From: Polytrichum commune
Taxonomy: Eukaryota > Streptophyta > Polytrichopsida > Polytrichales > Polytrichaceae
NCBI GenBank assembly: GCA_950295325.1
Contig: OX485808.1
Location: forward strand, 3,350,501-3,414,500
Reading direction: 5' to 3'
Length of the DNA: 64,000 bases
This document shows, piece after piece, positions 35,950-48,339 of the stretch. Both the position numbers and the translations under genes were made by a program. The notes beneath the pieces are model-generated. The model was not told where the DNA came from and did not search any database. It saw nothing but the letters and a program-made list of their open reading frames with translations. Numbering within the stretch: position 1 is the stretch's first letter; the number at the start of each line of letters is the position of its first letter.

Positions 35950-38900
35950 GCGAACCAGGGTTCTGGCCTCTCGTGAGGCCACGTCGCCAATTCGAAACCT
36001 TGAAAATGTCGTAAATCTACGAATCTACGAATCTTCGTATTGCTGTCATTTTCTGTCTTCCCCATTTGTTGCTTGTCTACTCATCGCTCTTTGGACTCAT
36101 CAGAATCTTGTTTCGTTTGTCATCAAGGTTTGCAAAATCGAGCGAGCCCTAATTCGGTTGTTGCGGGTTTCGGATGCAGAAGCGAGGGATCTGTGTTGGA
36201 ATTCGACGATTTTGAGGGTTTGGGGTTAAGGTTGTGGAAAGAAGGCATTTGTGGAATTTCTTTCGGTGGTGAGTAGCAGGAGAAGTTGCAGGGCTTGTTT
36301 GCGAATTTCTGGAGGTCAGCGAGTTCTTTCTGCTGTTTGATCACAAATCCGTTGCTTCTTGAGCGTGATGCAATTCATCATATCTGTTACGAACATATCT
36401 GTCATTGTTCTGTTCAGAGAACACAATTGTGTTAGGTCCAATATATGGTCGAATTCCTTACGGCCATTAATCCCATGCATGATTAAAGTCTCTCGCCGAA
36501 GCCGTGATGATGAGATTGGATAATCAGTTGGCTAACTGAAACTATCTGAAAACATACAGAACATCTAAGGGTCTGATCGGCTGTAACGAGGGAGCTTCAA
36601 ATGGTCTAAGAAGCAATGGCGTGAAGGTAAATTTTGGATGTGAATCCTCAAATTAAGGATTTCTGTACTCTCTTCATGCATTATCTTGTTACGGCATATC
36701 GAACCTGCTTCATCTGTTGGGCGTGTTGATGGTATAAGAGTCACCCTCATATGCGTAGATTTGCAATGGAAGAGTGTCGAGTGATCAGTGGTGGAAATTT
36801 AGGCTCGCTGTTTTCATGCGAAGGCTTTTGTTCAGCCGGGTTTCTGCATGTCCGAGGTAAGTAAAGTACTCCTCTACTACCGTGAAATTTGTTTGTCTCA
36901 CCATATTTGGCTTCAAGAAATACAATCTGGACATGCTTGCATGTGGAATCCTGTGCAAATTTGGCTCGAGTATGGATCGCCATAGCTGAGGGTGAAGAAC
37001 CACGAGTTCTGCACTCCATCGCCGTAGTTTTGGAAAGTGAGTGACATACATGCATTCCGAGTGAAAATTTGCACGTAGTAGGGTTGCCTTGACCAGTTTG
37101 GACAGGTTTCTGAAATTTTTGGAGCCTTGCAGAAATGTTTAACGTAGCTAAAATTTCATCAAGTTAACCCTCTTTTCAATGGAGATCTGCCGAGAGATGT
37201 CACCATCCCGGTAATCAAATGCAAATGCAGCGGGATGCTTATGCGAGAAAGCAAGAGTGTAGAGTATTAGGGTTTTGGGGTGTGCTTTGTAGACTTATCC
37301 TTCCTGCCTGGGCATTTAATGAAAATTTATTATTGAAATTTCTCCTCGCCAGATGACAGTCTTATATTGCTTGAGACCTACTGAAATCCCACGTGGAAAT
37401 CGTTGAGATTGTAGTTCGGCATAAAAAAGACGAATCAGGAAGTACCCACCTTACGGTATTGGTGAATACAACTTCTGTTTGGTGTCGTGAAGTGGTAAAT
37501 GCATATTCTTGCATTACAGGTGTTTCCAACAATAAGGGAGTATCATTCTGGATTATTTTGCTGTTTCAAAACGATTTGGCACTAGAGTCTAATATTTCAG
37601 TTTCTGACTTTGCTGGTGGTGGGTGTTGAACTATCTTTGGTGCAGACTTCTACTATTGTTGGTAAGTTTATGGGTGTGCTGGAGATGCTGGGTTTTTATT
37701 TGAGGGTCTTGTCATCATGAGCCACATCTACAAGAGTTTACTTCCAAGATATAGATTGTAGTGTTGCTGCTATGAATATGATCTAGCAGATGCATTTTTC
37801 TTTTTGACTGGACCATATTAGGTCTACAAGGGTCCTGATATGCTTCTTTCCTCCTATAGGAGGATCTTGATGTGATGCCAATTCCTGTCTATTATTTGTA
37901 ATTGTATGGGGAATTATGGCAGTTGCCTCTTTGAATGTGGTAATGTAAGTTGTGGGCATTAGTTTTTGGATGCATTCTCTTGGATTCTTTTATAGTTCTG
38001 CGTTACAAACTGCATTCTAATCTACAATTGTCCACATGCTTCTGATGGGTGGGAGAATACAAACTCAGTGCAGCCAGCGCAGTTTCGTGTAATAATCATG
38101 TGCACAATGTGAATTAATTCTGAATCTGGAAATCCAAGATGCTCAGTGACATTGAATAGTGGACATTGCATCGGGCATAAAATGGCAAGTGGCTGTTCAT
38201 AGGTGGACTCTGGTCCACTTCAGCCACTTTTCTTCAGCCACTTTTCTTCGTGTGCCTGTTTTATGTCTGCACACAGCCATTATACCCACAACTAGAGATG
38301 TTTATTTCAGAACATCAGCCATTTTGGTTCGATATATGTTGTGCCACCACCGACCTTTAGACATTGTTATAATGTCAGTATTTGTATACTCAAAAGGATT
38401 CATGTGCAAAGCAGACTTGCTATGCTTTGTTTTAATATGCTTTGTTTTAGTGTAATATGCACGTTATCATCGAGTTTGCTGTGTTGACTGTTTTCATAAA
38501 TGAAGGTGTAATTTATCTACACAATTCCATTTTGCATATTATTTTGAGTGGTCAGCGAAGATTGGCAATTTGCAAGAAGCAATTTTTGGGCACTTTTTGA
38601 AGTGGTAAGGCTGGGTTGTGGTTGGCCAGTTACTGCAACGATTGCAGGGACCTTGATTTGTGCCGTGACCCTGCGCTTTTAGAACATAATTGTCTCAGCT
38701 TGTGTTGCATTGTGAGGCTCACAGCTCCTAGATCGCATTCTTCTTGCACAAGTGTTCTCGGTCAGCAGATGTGCTTCTAAGCTCAATACCGCAGGGGATG
38801 AAGGAGATAATGCAATTTTAAGGAATCATAATCAGCAAGGAGTTGGAACATAGAGACCACATCCACATCATGATAATGGCATTGGTAAGGGTGGGAGAAG

Positions 38901-39150
38901 TCATCAGAGCAAAGGCAAGGGGAAAACAGATGAAAGTGCTCGGAATAGAGATGCAAGTATCCAGAGGGATCATCACAAGTTGGGTTACAAAGGTGGTGGA
39001 GTGTGTGGGTCATACAACACCCGGTCTACTTGCCCACCTACCGTGGAAGTCCTACCTGGATTGGAGAGGAATTTGGTCATCAAAGAGTGATCAAGGATGC
39101 TTTGCCAGTGATCAGCAACCATGGCATCTTATGTGACCAACTAATTGCAT
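35950..39150 (+). other. Gene-like region without a supportable CDS
   Basis: The block at 35950-36300 is GC- and CpG-richer, like a plant 5' region. Good splice signals follow (CCGAG|GTAAGT at about 36850; GCATTACAG at about 37519). At about 38795-39090 the + strand reads DEGDNAILRNHNQQGVGT, a TAG stop, then GIGKGGRSHQSKGKGK and HHKLGYKGGG, ending LERNLVIKE before a stop. This resembles a Gly/Lys-rich coding exon carrying a nonsense codon. I could not assemble a continuous protein. It may be a pseudogene, a non-coding transcript or a gene I failed to resolve. Confidence 0.3.
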
Positions 39151-40860
39151 CCTCAGGTTGAACAATCTTGGCAAAACTATGTGCAGCTCCTATGTCAAGC
39201 CTTTCACAGTAAAAACTCAATGACAGACAAAGGACAATTTGTATATCCGATCGCCTGCTTAGAGACTAGGGTGACCACGGACAAGTAGGAAGTCGTCTTC
39301 TTTCCTTTTGAATTTTGGGCTTGTGCGTTTGTGTATTGGACATTCAGGATTGAATATCTTAATTTGAGCAAAATGGTCAAGAGTATAACATTGAATCCAA
39401 ACATTCTCAACAAGTGCGAATTGCAATACCCATATGCACACTTCCAAACACAACTTAATTGAGATTATTGCAGGCCATCTTATAATGGCTTACATTATAT
39501 CAATCATCCCTATGTTAGGTGTGGGCCAGATTTCAATGCCAAGATCAAAAATCAAACCATTCCATATTGTTTTGTAGTTGTTTTGATGATTCTTTTGGTG
39601 TAAGCATCACTACCTATTACCCAAACAAACTCTTTGCTTTGCCAACGTCGTCCTTCCGGACTTCTTCTCCCACCAGCGGTGGGCCTTTGGCCCCGAGCGG
39701 CTCGTTATAGATTAGATGCCCATGATTTGTATGATTCATCTCTCCCTTGAAACTCAACCTGTCAATGAGCTTTTGCAGCTCATGAACCAACTAGTAAGCG
39801 CAATAACCACATTTCGGTCATCAACATCTCCGGAGATCACTGTGTTTACAACCATGTTGCATTGCCGCAATAATTGGCAACAATTTAGGGATACACCAAT
39901 CTCTTCACTTTTCCTTGATTAGAGTAGCAAGATCACATGGACAACGAACCGCTTGATGCAAATGAACCGGTTGAGTTTCAAAACTAATTGGTTGAAGTTC
40001 AAGGCTTCATAAAAATACCCAAGTATTTTAGAAGAACCTAGGATGTATACACAATTTTAGATTTTGCCAACATGAATATGTTATTATCATGCACTAGACA
40101 AGGGACCATCTTATTGCTTAAATTGTTTGAAACAAAATTAGCAACATCATTGACAAGATGAAAGCGAATGAAGAACGATGTATTGATGAAAATACTTGAG
40201 TGCCACAAATCCCAACCATTTTTTTGTGATGATATACATGTTCATCTTCCCAATTTTGTTATCGTGTTAATTTGTACGTGACACTATCAAATGGTGACCA
40301 AATAAGGTAGCTCATCATGTGTACATGTAGAGGGCTCTCTATTCCAACCAAAAAAAAAAAGACTTTTCCTCAAAGTATGCCACATGTCATCCACAAAAAT
40401 ATTAGTTGAGATTCAATTGAATCCCTCGTGTGTATGCAAGTGTTCTTTATTTATTTTTCTTCATCGGACCCATATATTTGATTAGACCAAACACCATAAG
40501 ACACATGTTTAAAATAGAGTGAACTACATCTTCAAATTTGATTAACAACTCCACACTCAATAGTGAACAAAATTTGGAGAACTTATGTATTAAGTTAAGA
40601 AATCAATATACATGCACTTATGATAACCAATAAGTAAATCATGGGAGGTGTGATTTTTAATCCAATTTTTGTTGATAAGTCATCATAGATTGATAACATA
40701 GTACATGTTTCGTGGTGTAAATCTATTCAATAGAAGTTGGAGAACATGAAAAACAAATTGAAAAACACCCACATACCTAAATTTTCACAATCAAGGTTTT
40801 CATTGGACACGTCTTTGCCTAAATGCATTTCCACGTCATCAGATAACAGGTGCAACCAAT
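39151..40860. other. Intergenic, no gene seen
   Basis: AT-rich with a short GC-rich patch at about 39645-39705. No repeat family recognised. Confidence 0.45.
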
Positions 40861-40870
40861 CTTAGGGTGA

Positions 40871-40876
40871 CACGTG
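40871..40876. promoter_or_regulatory. G-box CACGTG upstream of the LON-domain gene
   Basis: A palindromic CACGTG within GACACGTGGTA lies about 215 bp before the LON-domain start codon, close to where a plant core promoter would sit. bZIP and bHLH factors commonly bind it. The functional link is inference. Confidence 0.35.
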
Positions 40877-41090
40877 GTATTAATGGGATTTAAAGAGTGT
40901 ATTTGCGCCGAATCTGACTCGTGGCACATAGGGTACCGTATTTGGCATCCCTCAATAAGCCTCCTGTGGTTCCCAAAATTGGGATCGCGATGGGGAACGT
41001 AGAGGTGAGGTTCTCCGTGGGCCTTGTGATTTTCGTGTCTGCAGTTGCTGCCGATAAGTTTTTGTGCTCAGTTGCAGCGTCTCCGTGGCT

Positions 41091-44000
41091 ATGGCGACAC
41101 TCGTGGCGCTGGCATTGGGGCCCGCTCTCAGAAGCGCCGCGTGCTTGGGCGCGGCCTCGACCTCTCTCTCATCAGCTCCAGCCCCCGAATGCGCTTCAAT
41201 TTTCTCAAGGAGCACCAGTAATTCGTTTGCGGTTGACTCACGGGGAAGCCTGCGGCATTACTCCTCGCAGGAGTCCAGAATTCCTCACCGTCAACTCTCT
41301 CGGAGTCGCGACCGTTTCCGTATCTCCTGTTCCGGTGCATCTACCGAAACGTCACTTCTGGACGGTACTTCACCCTGGCCTTGCTTTTTCGAATTCTCCC
41401 ATTGTCTCGTTCCGTGAGATTTCAGTTTACCGCAGCTAAAACTCACTGATATCATCTCTCGAGAGAGTTGCGTTACTGGAAAACCTGTGAATTACAACAC
41501 ATTGGTGAGTATGAATTGGATTTCGTTCCGTCCACCAAATTTCTTTTGGAGCTGATAAGGTCTCAGAGTGTGGCTGTGAGTGACGCGCCATTCCATTCCC
41601 ATTTCTTGGAGCTTACTAATTTTATTTTATTTCTTTATTTTTATTTTTATTTTATTTGGATGGTGTGTTACGCAGAAGCAACAATTCTGGAGTTGCCGTG
41701 CTTACCCTTCTCTCCTTCCGAGGTAAACTTCCGCCGAATTCTTTAAAGGAAATACGTATTTTTTTGGTCAAGATTTAGTATCATCCTTATGCATTGTGCA
41801 TATGCAATTTAATGTGTAGTATGTTTCTGACCATTTTAAATTCTGCAGGTGTTCGTTCCATCATCTTCGAAGACACTGCATCTGTACGAAGCGAGGTTTC
41901 TGGCATTGCTAGATGAGGTGAATTCAAGTTCTCTTCTTCTCGCTACCTACCTTAGTCTGCCAAACATCTGTTATATATTTATTTTTGGTGATTTTATTTG
42001 TATGATGGTAGCTGTGGTGACTTACATGTGTTTTACATGTGAATCTTGAATGGCAGGTGATGACAAATGGGAACAATCTTCTAGCGCACATTGTGATCGA
42101 GCCGGTGAGAGGAGACGACGTTGGAGTGTCTTCCTTCGTAGCGACTTGCGGCTGCTTGGCTCGCATTGAAAGTGTAAGCAGCCGAGGTATTCCACCCGCT
42201 GGTTTCTAAAATGAAAAAAAATGTTCATTAAGTTCCAGAAAACCCTAATGCGCAGAATTCATTCCAGAATTGCGGGTGCCAATTGAGATGGGTTTTTCAT
42301 AATGGGGCCAGTAGAATCACATTCTCAAGTACCCTATTTAGGTTCTAATGCAAATAAAGTAATTCTTAAGTAATCCGGATAAGCTGAGAATGATGCCATG
42401 GGGGTTACACTTTTTCAATTGAATCTTGGTAGATGGAAGAAGGTTTGGGGTTCGAAGATAGGCAACAATGAGGTTTCGAGTAATGAGAGCTTGCCACTTG
42501 ACTATGCTTGGCATTCATGGATGTACTCAAGGAATTTGATTCTTGGATTTTGTTTCTTGAAGCTAGAATAGAAAGAGAACTTCCTTTACACATGCTTAAG
42601 AATGCTTAAGAATGCTTAAGAATGCATTTAATTATGTGAGCCACAGCGAGGAAGCTCAGCCACTTGCGGGTGACCTTGAATCCATGTGTGGTTAGTTGCC
42701 TGTAGCAAGTCAGGAACTGATTCCTGAGCAGGATAGTCACTGCAACATGTAGATGTTGTAGAAATAAAAGGCAATTGTGTACACATATAAGAGAGTAACC
42801 TTTTTCAAGAGGATTGACATCTCCTTTGCACTTGTGCATTCACAAGTTTGCGCTTGAGCCATGTGGCGGGAAATACTTCAATTTTGGCATGATGTGGATT
42901 TCTTGTTTGTTTGTTTTGTTTTTGCTGTTGCTATATATTTGTACTATACTGAATATTGTATTTAGTGTCATATGGTAATCTATGTCACCATGGTAACTTT
43001 TCTAATGACACTTCTTATTAATAAGTCTACAAATACTGTCATGATTGATTGAAATTTGGATGGAATTCATGCCAATTATTGAAACAAACTTTGGCATATT
43101 TTGCATCCTAACATTTTTGTAATGTGTTGTCATGGATGATTGAAATTTGGATGAAATCACTAAGTGAGTGACAGGAATTGCAACTTTGTAAATCTATAAT
43201 GCCCATTTTTAAATTTTTACAGGGAATGACAAATTATGTGAGGTTTACATTAGTGTTGGTGACACTACATGGGCGGTTTACAATTAGTATTGAGCAAGAC
43301 AAATAGAATTGGTGACACTAAATAAAATATTTAGTGTAGTGCTAGTAAAGTAAAGGTTATTTTGAGAAATAAAGCTGTGCTGTGAGCACAGTGTTTCTTA
43401 AGAGCAGCTTTGGAGATCAGTGCAGAAGTATTGACATAGAAACCTCTGAATGTTGATGACTAGACAGGTTAGGCAGATGGAAATAGGAGCTCTGGTCTCA
43501 ATTCGAGGCATTAGTCGCATCAAAATGGTCACCTTAACACAAGTACGTTCACCCCCATTCAACCAAGAATGTGTGACTCTCCAGCTCACATACAACTCCC
43601 ACTCAACTTTTATGACATTTCACTAAATATCTGATTTAGTGTGGACCACACTCTTTATCTTTGATCCACATTAATTGTCTTGCAATCATGGGTGGCAAAC
43701 ATTAAATCAGATGGTGAGTGTAGAGAATTGCTTCCTTTGCACATCTGCATCTCATGTTTTTCAGCTGTGGATGTGTGGATTTTTGGGTGGAATTTTACAG
43801 GACTGACTTGTATTGAGAAGGACGGCTGATTGCAGATGGAGCCCTTCATAAAGAGCACAGTGATGCCTGTGCGAGATGAGTTACCAGTCAATACAGAACA
43901 ATTGCCACCAAAGATAGATGGGCTCCTGAGGACACTTGCAGATGTCCAACAACTCCAGATTAAAATCAAGGTATACCACATTCTCATAAAGTAGATGGGT

Positions 44001-46171
44001 CTTAAATGGTAATTTTTTCTGACTAGCCGGCTTCCCCTAGGATATGAAACATGCAATTAGTACAAGATGGTTAGCAATTCCAAATTGAGGATGTAGTCAC
44101 TTTCCTCATAATGTCTGGAGCTAATATGAATATCTTAATCAATGTCAAAGTGAAGATTCTTTGTGCTCATTAAATGGTCATATAGGTCCCCCCAATCATG
44201 TTAATGATTGAACCTAGAATGGTTATCATATTTTGAACAGGAAATCCAATCTCTTTCAAACACATTTCTTTCTGGTATCTGTTCTTGAAACGACACCAAA
44301 CCACATACCACTCAGATATGGGTGTCCTATCAAGAAAGTAAACCAAAGAAGGGTTGTCTACCTTAATTTTGAATTATGTCAATGCAGTAAAGAAAAGACT
44401 TGCTGTATCAAAGAGCTGATTTGGGTCATATTTGTGTTCTTCCACTTTTTTGATATTCCTTTTGAACCCCATGGCCTTTATTGGTTGCTTGGTTGCTTGG
44501 GACTTCAAGTAATTGCTTAATTGAACTGAAGATCATCAGATGGATTCTTGGGTCAGCATAACATCTCAAAATGCAAGTGACCATCATCGAATGTTGATTC
44601 AGTGTTCGTACATACCCTTCACGGTTAAAAATCTCCAGTGATAATGCGAGATTTAGCTAATCATACATTCAACAGTAAGTCAACTCATAATACATCCATT
44701 TAGGTCTTCCACTTATAAAATATAGAAACAAAAGATTAAAACTGCAACACTATGTTTGGTAGGCATTGATGCAATGTTGAAGATTGATGTGATTGAATCA
44801 ATGGTGGTGGTGATAAATGCCTGCCTGGGGGGTAAATTCCTTGTAGGGATAGGAACCACGTTCACTAAAGGGTAATTTTCAGGGTTGGCTATGAAGTAAT
44901 GTGCATATTCATGGTATATTATATATTTTTGATGCATATTGTTGGAATGTACCTGATATATTTTCAAAACGAATTTCTAATACCCTATATTTATGTCAAA
45001 CTTTTATTAGGATTTACTCCTTTGGTTTTTATTTCACCTTATATTTTTCTGCACATGGTTCTTAATATCTTACAAAAAGTCACCTCCCCGGGGATATATG
45101 AATTTAGAGAGGTTTGTGATGGTCTGGACTATTGAGCATATTCATCTAATGCATGATGGAGTGTTGCGTCTTTTGGACAGACTTCAAAAGAAGAGCCTTT
45201 GCAAACACCTCTAGAAAAAGCCTTGCAGTGGGCTGAGAAAGGGGAGCCAGACATAGCTGTCCAAGGTTTTGTTCCTCCTCGTGAAGAACGCATATCTTTT
45301 GCCGCTCTGCAGCCAATCGCAGGTACTCATTCACATCTTTTTATTTATTTTTTCCTCCCACTACTTCCAAAGCATCAAAGGCCAATAGCTTGAGTGGTTG
45401 GGATATACTCATCTCCACATTGCAAGGGGTGTAGGTTCTCCACTGAGCCATGCTAGTGTTTCCCACTAAAGAATGGTCACCGGGTCAACTGGTCATCTTA
45501 AAAAGTTGAGGGTACGGGCGAGCCTAGTAGGGGAGGAACAATGGGCGATCAAGTTGTTCCGGTTACGGCCGTTAGAAGGAGTCCACCTCTTAAATAAGGC
45601 AGTAGCCTGTGGGCAAGGAAAAACTCTCCACAAATCATACAACTGTTACCAAATATAGGCGTTATCCTTTTTGTGTCGATTGTATGTCAACTTCAAGTGG
45701 CTACTTTGCTTGGTGTTTGGTTGTTTGTTGGGGACTGACACGTTCTGAACTGAAAGAAGCAATGAAGCCTGGTAGGGCGATGAACAATGGGTGATCAAAT
45801 TGCCCTGGTTACGGCAGTTAGAAAGGGTCCACCTCTTAATTGAGGCACAAGCCTGCAAGCAAAGACACTCTAGAATTTATGCTAGTGTTGGCCAACATAC
45901 GCATTGTGCTTTGTTTTGATGATTGTACGATCAACTTCAAGTGCCTACTTCTTAAGCTGAAAGTAGCAATGACTCTTTCTTTCTTTTTTCCTTTTTCCTT
46001 CTCTTTATATCAGGGGCAAGTCCTGGCGAGTTGCACAGGCTGTTGCAAGAGAGGTTGAAAGCTATGTCGACTCTGGACACGGATGTTCGACTTGCAAATG
46101 TCACCAGGTATGCAGAGGAGAGTCGGGCATCTGTTGCAGCGAAGGTTGCAATCCAGTCACTTCAGTTGTAA
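41091..46171 (+). CDS. LON N-terminal (substrate-binding) domain protein, 338 aa
   Basis: Eight exons: 41091-41364, 41676-41722, 41849-41917, 42057-42173, 43468-43542, 43836-43970, 45181-45322 and 46014-46171 (TAA). All introns are GT..AG, phases agree, and the total is 1017 nt. The first 90 residues are Ser/Arg/Ala-rich with almost no acidic residues at the start, as in a plastid transit peptide. The LON domain starts at about residue 94: ILELPCLPFSPSEVFVPSSS, then TLHLYEARFLALLDE, VMTNGNNLLAHIVIEP and ATCGCLARIES. IGALVSIRGISRI comes from the short exon 5. A helical tail ends SFAALQPIAG..ELHRLLQERL..AAKVAIQSLQL. There is no ATPase or Ser-Lys protease domain, so it is a stand-alone LON-domain protein like the small plant family represented by Arabidopsis At1g75460/At1g19740 (recalled). 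A role in plastid protein quality control is presumed, not shown. Introns 4 and 7 host a MITE and SINE-like repeats. Confidence 0.9.
42590..42624. repeat. 10-bp tandem repeat in LON intron 4
   Basis: Three to four units of AATGCTTAAG. A simple repeat with no obvious role. Confidence 0.7.
42943..43340 (+). mobile_element. MITE of the TTTAGTGTCA family inside LON intron 4, 398 bp
   Basis: The ends ACTATACTGAATATTGTATT and (inverted) ACTACACTAAATATT run into TTTAGTGTCA on both sides. The body matches the copy at 19404-19821. It lies wholly inside the intron between exons 4 and 5. It stops 127 bp before the acceptor of the short 75-nt exon 5. Confidence 0.78.
43604..43715 (-). mobile_element. 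Fragment of the TTTAGTGTCA MITE family in LON intron 5
   Basis: The sequence CACTAAATATCTGATTTAGTG followed by ATTAATTGTCTTGC matches the end of the inverted copy at 7975-8060. The rest of the element is missing. A related, diverged fragment. Confidence 0.5.
45385..45660 (+). mobile_element. tRNA-derived SINE-like sequence in LON intron 7
   Basis: A box-like TAGCTTGAGTGGTTG (about 45387) and B box-like GGTTCTCCACT (about 45432) have the spacing of an internal RNA polymerase III promoter. A non-tRNA body follows. The B box departs from GGTTCGANTCC. No poly-A/T tail or flanking duplication is clear. The body from about 45524 is partly repeated at about 45771-45915. Confidence 0.4.
45524..45975. 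repeat. Direct duplication in LON intron 7, period near 245 bp
   Basis: Blocks GTAGGG.GA..AACAATGGG, ATCAA(G/A)TTG.(T/C)C.GGTTACGGC, GTTAGAA..(A/G)GTCCACCTCTTAA and TCAACTTCAAGTG.CTACTT occur twice in the same order, starting near 45524 and 45771. It may be two copies of a SINE body or a local tandem duplication. Confidence 0.6.
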
Positions 46172-47517
46172 ACTTCTTTCATGTGTAACTTAAAAAGAAG
46201 AAGCCTGGTGCTATTGGGCTTGAGATACTAATTAGAAAATTGATGTAAAGATTGTCACTTATTTAGGCGTCAGAACAGAAGATAACCTGGAGATCCTCGA
46301 TTTAAAGTATAAAGTAAGGATTACATTGGAGTTGGGATCCCTGCTGCTGCTGCACAAACTAGATGATGGTGTTTGGAGATTATACTGAAAGATTGTAAAT
46401 ATTTATCCAATTCATGCTTAAGCATTTGGCAGCTCTCCACAAATAGTGCCACAGGAATCTTTGGGATGTGGGTAACTTTTATCGTTTTGTGTGTTCATGA
46501 CAAATCTTTTCTGCTTTCCATTCAAATGTTGAATTGAGGGGATTGCTCTGTGTGAAAAGGTCCAATACTGTCTTGCAGACAATCAAGTGCTTGCTTCGGT
46601 TTTCACCTTTTCTCCGTCGAGGGTTTAACCCCTAATGTTATTTGAGACCATATTATGATCTCGACCTTCAGGGGTATTACCCCCTAAGTGCACGGTTGGA
46701 GGTCTTTTTGAGAAGAAAATATTTTTTAAGGGAACGTGCAAAGTTTACAAAGTGGATCTGGGTCCATTCAGCTCATGGCCAATCTCCCAACCAGTGAATG
46801 GTTGGGCCCAACGGAATCATTATACTCATGAAAAATATGAAGTTATAATCTTCAAATGGCGTTTATCTCCAAAGAAGAGTTGTTCGGGAACAATTTTCTC
46901 TATTTATGCAAAAAAATGAAATATCATTAGAAGTTCAATATATCTAAATATAGATTATCAAAGAATAACCATTTAATAATTACCAAGAAATGCAAACTGT
47001 ATCGTTTTGGTTTCAAATTTGGTATGTTTACCACAAACGTCACTATGTATGTATGATAAACATTTTCAAGCAAAATATCAACTCAAATGAATAGAATGAC
47101 AAGTTTTGAATAAATGTTGTTCACATTCTATACACATGCTCATATTCTTTTTTGCATTTTAATATGCGTCATAAGGCTTCACAACATGAACACATCTAAA
47201 AAGCATTTAGGCAAGTCGATGTCATCTTCTTTGTTAATTTTTTGCTTTGAAAACGCTCATGACCTTATGATGAAGGTCCAACCATACAAATGTGTTCTCT
47301 GATATTGTGTCAACAATTTCGCTTCATAATTATTTCATAAAGCAACCTAGCAAATCTCACATTTTGGCCCATCTTGAAAATAGACAAGACCTCATGATCG
47401 TGGACCATGTAACCAACTTCCGTGTCGTCGATAATGTCATGGACTCTATGGTAGAAGATGTGCTTGGAGAGGAAGGTTCTTCTCGGCAAGTTTCACAGAA
47501 AGGTTTCCAACAACCAC
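46172..47517. other. 3' flank of the LON-domain gene and intergenic sequence
   Basis: The first few hundred bases must contain the 3' UTR. Beyond about 46.8 kb the sequence is AT-rich with short unrecognisable frames. Confidence 0.45.
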
Positions 47518-47519
47518 TA

Positions 47520-47879
47520 CCGTAACACCATAGCATGTTCGTTCATAAATAATTCCCAAAAAAAAAAACTTAAAAAAACTGAAATTACAGGCAAAGAGAA
47601 ACGAATAACTCTCAAATTATACTGTGATAAAAACGAAAAGACAGAAAATCATGATTAGGGTAATGACTTAGGTTAAAACAAGTTGGGCCGCCATAAATGG
47701 ATGAAAAACGCAATTAGGATGGAATTTCTGCACATCTTTCCCACCCTAAACACGAATGATTTTTAATCCAATAAATGAGAAGACGAATTTCAAAAAAAAA
47801 AATTTGGAACGCGAACCTTATTTTTTCAAAAAAATTAAATATTCGTGCGGCAGGTAGCGAACCTGCTATGGTGTTACGG
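47520..47879. mobile_element. TA-flanked terminal-inverted-repeat MITE, 360 bp
   Basis: The ends CCGTAACACCATAGCA and TGCTATGGTGTTACGG are perfect inverses over 16 bp. Similarity then extends through GTTCG/CGAAC. TA lies on both sides (47518-47519 and 47880-47881), the target duplication of Tc1/mariner-type elements. The interior is A-rich with no transposase. The inner part of the right end contains a further small palindrome, GCAGGTAGCGAACCTGC. Confidence 0.75.
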
Positions 47880-48339
47880 TATTAGGGAACATGGCCAAGA
47901 AATGGACAAAAAATAAGGAATTGCTTCAAATTGAAGTAGAGCATGCGACCACCCGATTTTGCTTCACTGCGCAGGTTGAGTGCATAATTACTCAACGATT
48001 CGCTATGCCAAGTTATTTGTCTCATGTCTCCCGAGCTTTTGCGTTTTATGTTCTCTAGTTACGATTGGGAATCAAACAACCTTGTAGGATTCAACAAGAT
48101 GTTTGTACAGTATAGGGATTTGTCATTGCTTGATGGCAATTTACACTATGTGGTTTGACAACAAATTTTGTGTTGCATATGGAGCTTGGACTTTCTACGA
48201 CAAGGTGGGTATCTTGCGTCACTGAGGCGATGTGAACGCCCTCCCATCAACTCGTGCACTAGGAAGATCTCGGCTGTCGATTACGATCTGAGAGATCTAA
48301 AGGCTCCTAATATGCTGCCCTAGCTTTTGGCTTCCCTTC

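Noticed and set aside
36565-37055. Overlapping - strand frames in the gene-like 36-37 kb region
   Set aside because: Splice signals and the CpG-rich block favour the + strand, and the frames contain no recognisable domain.
40921-41439. 172-codon open frame overlapping LON exon 1 in another frame
   Set aside because: The overlapping frame starting at 41091 splices into a complete LON-domain protein with matching phases; the longer frame does not connect to anything.
47855-47875. tRNA B-box-like GCGAACCTGC in the TA-flanked MITE
   Set aside because: It is part of the terminal inverted repeat and a small palindrome. No A box or tRNA fold accompanies it.
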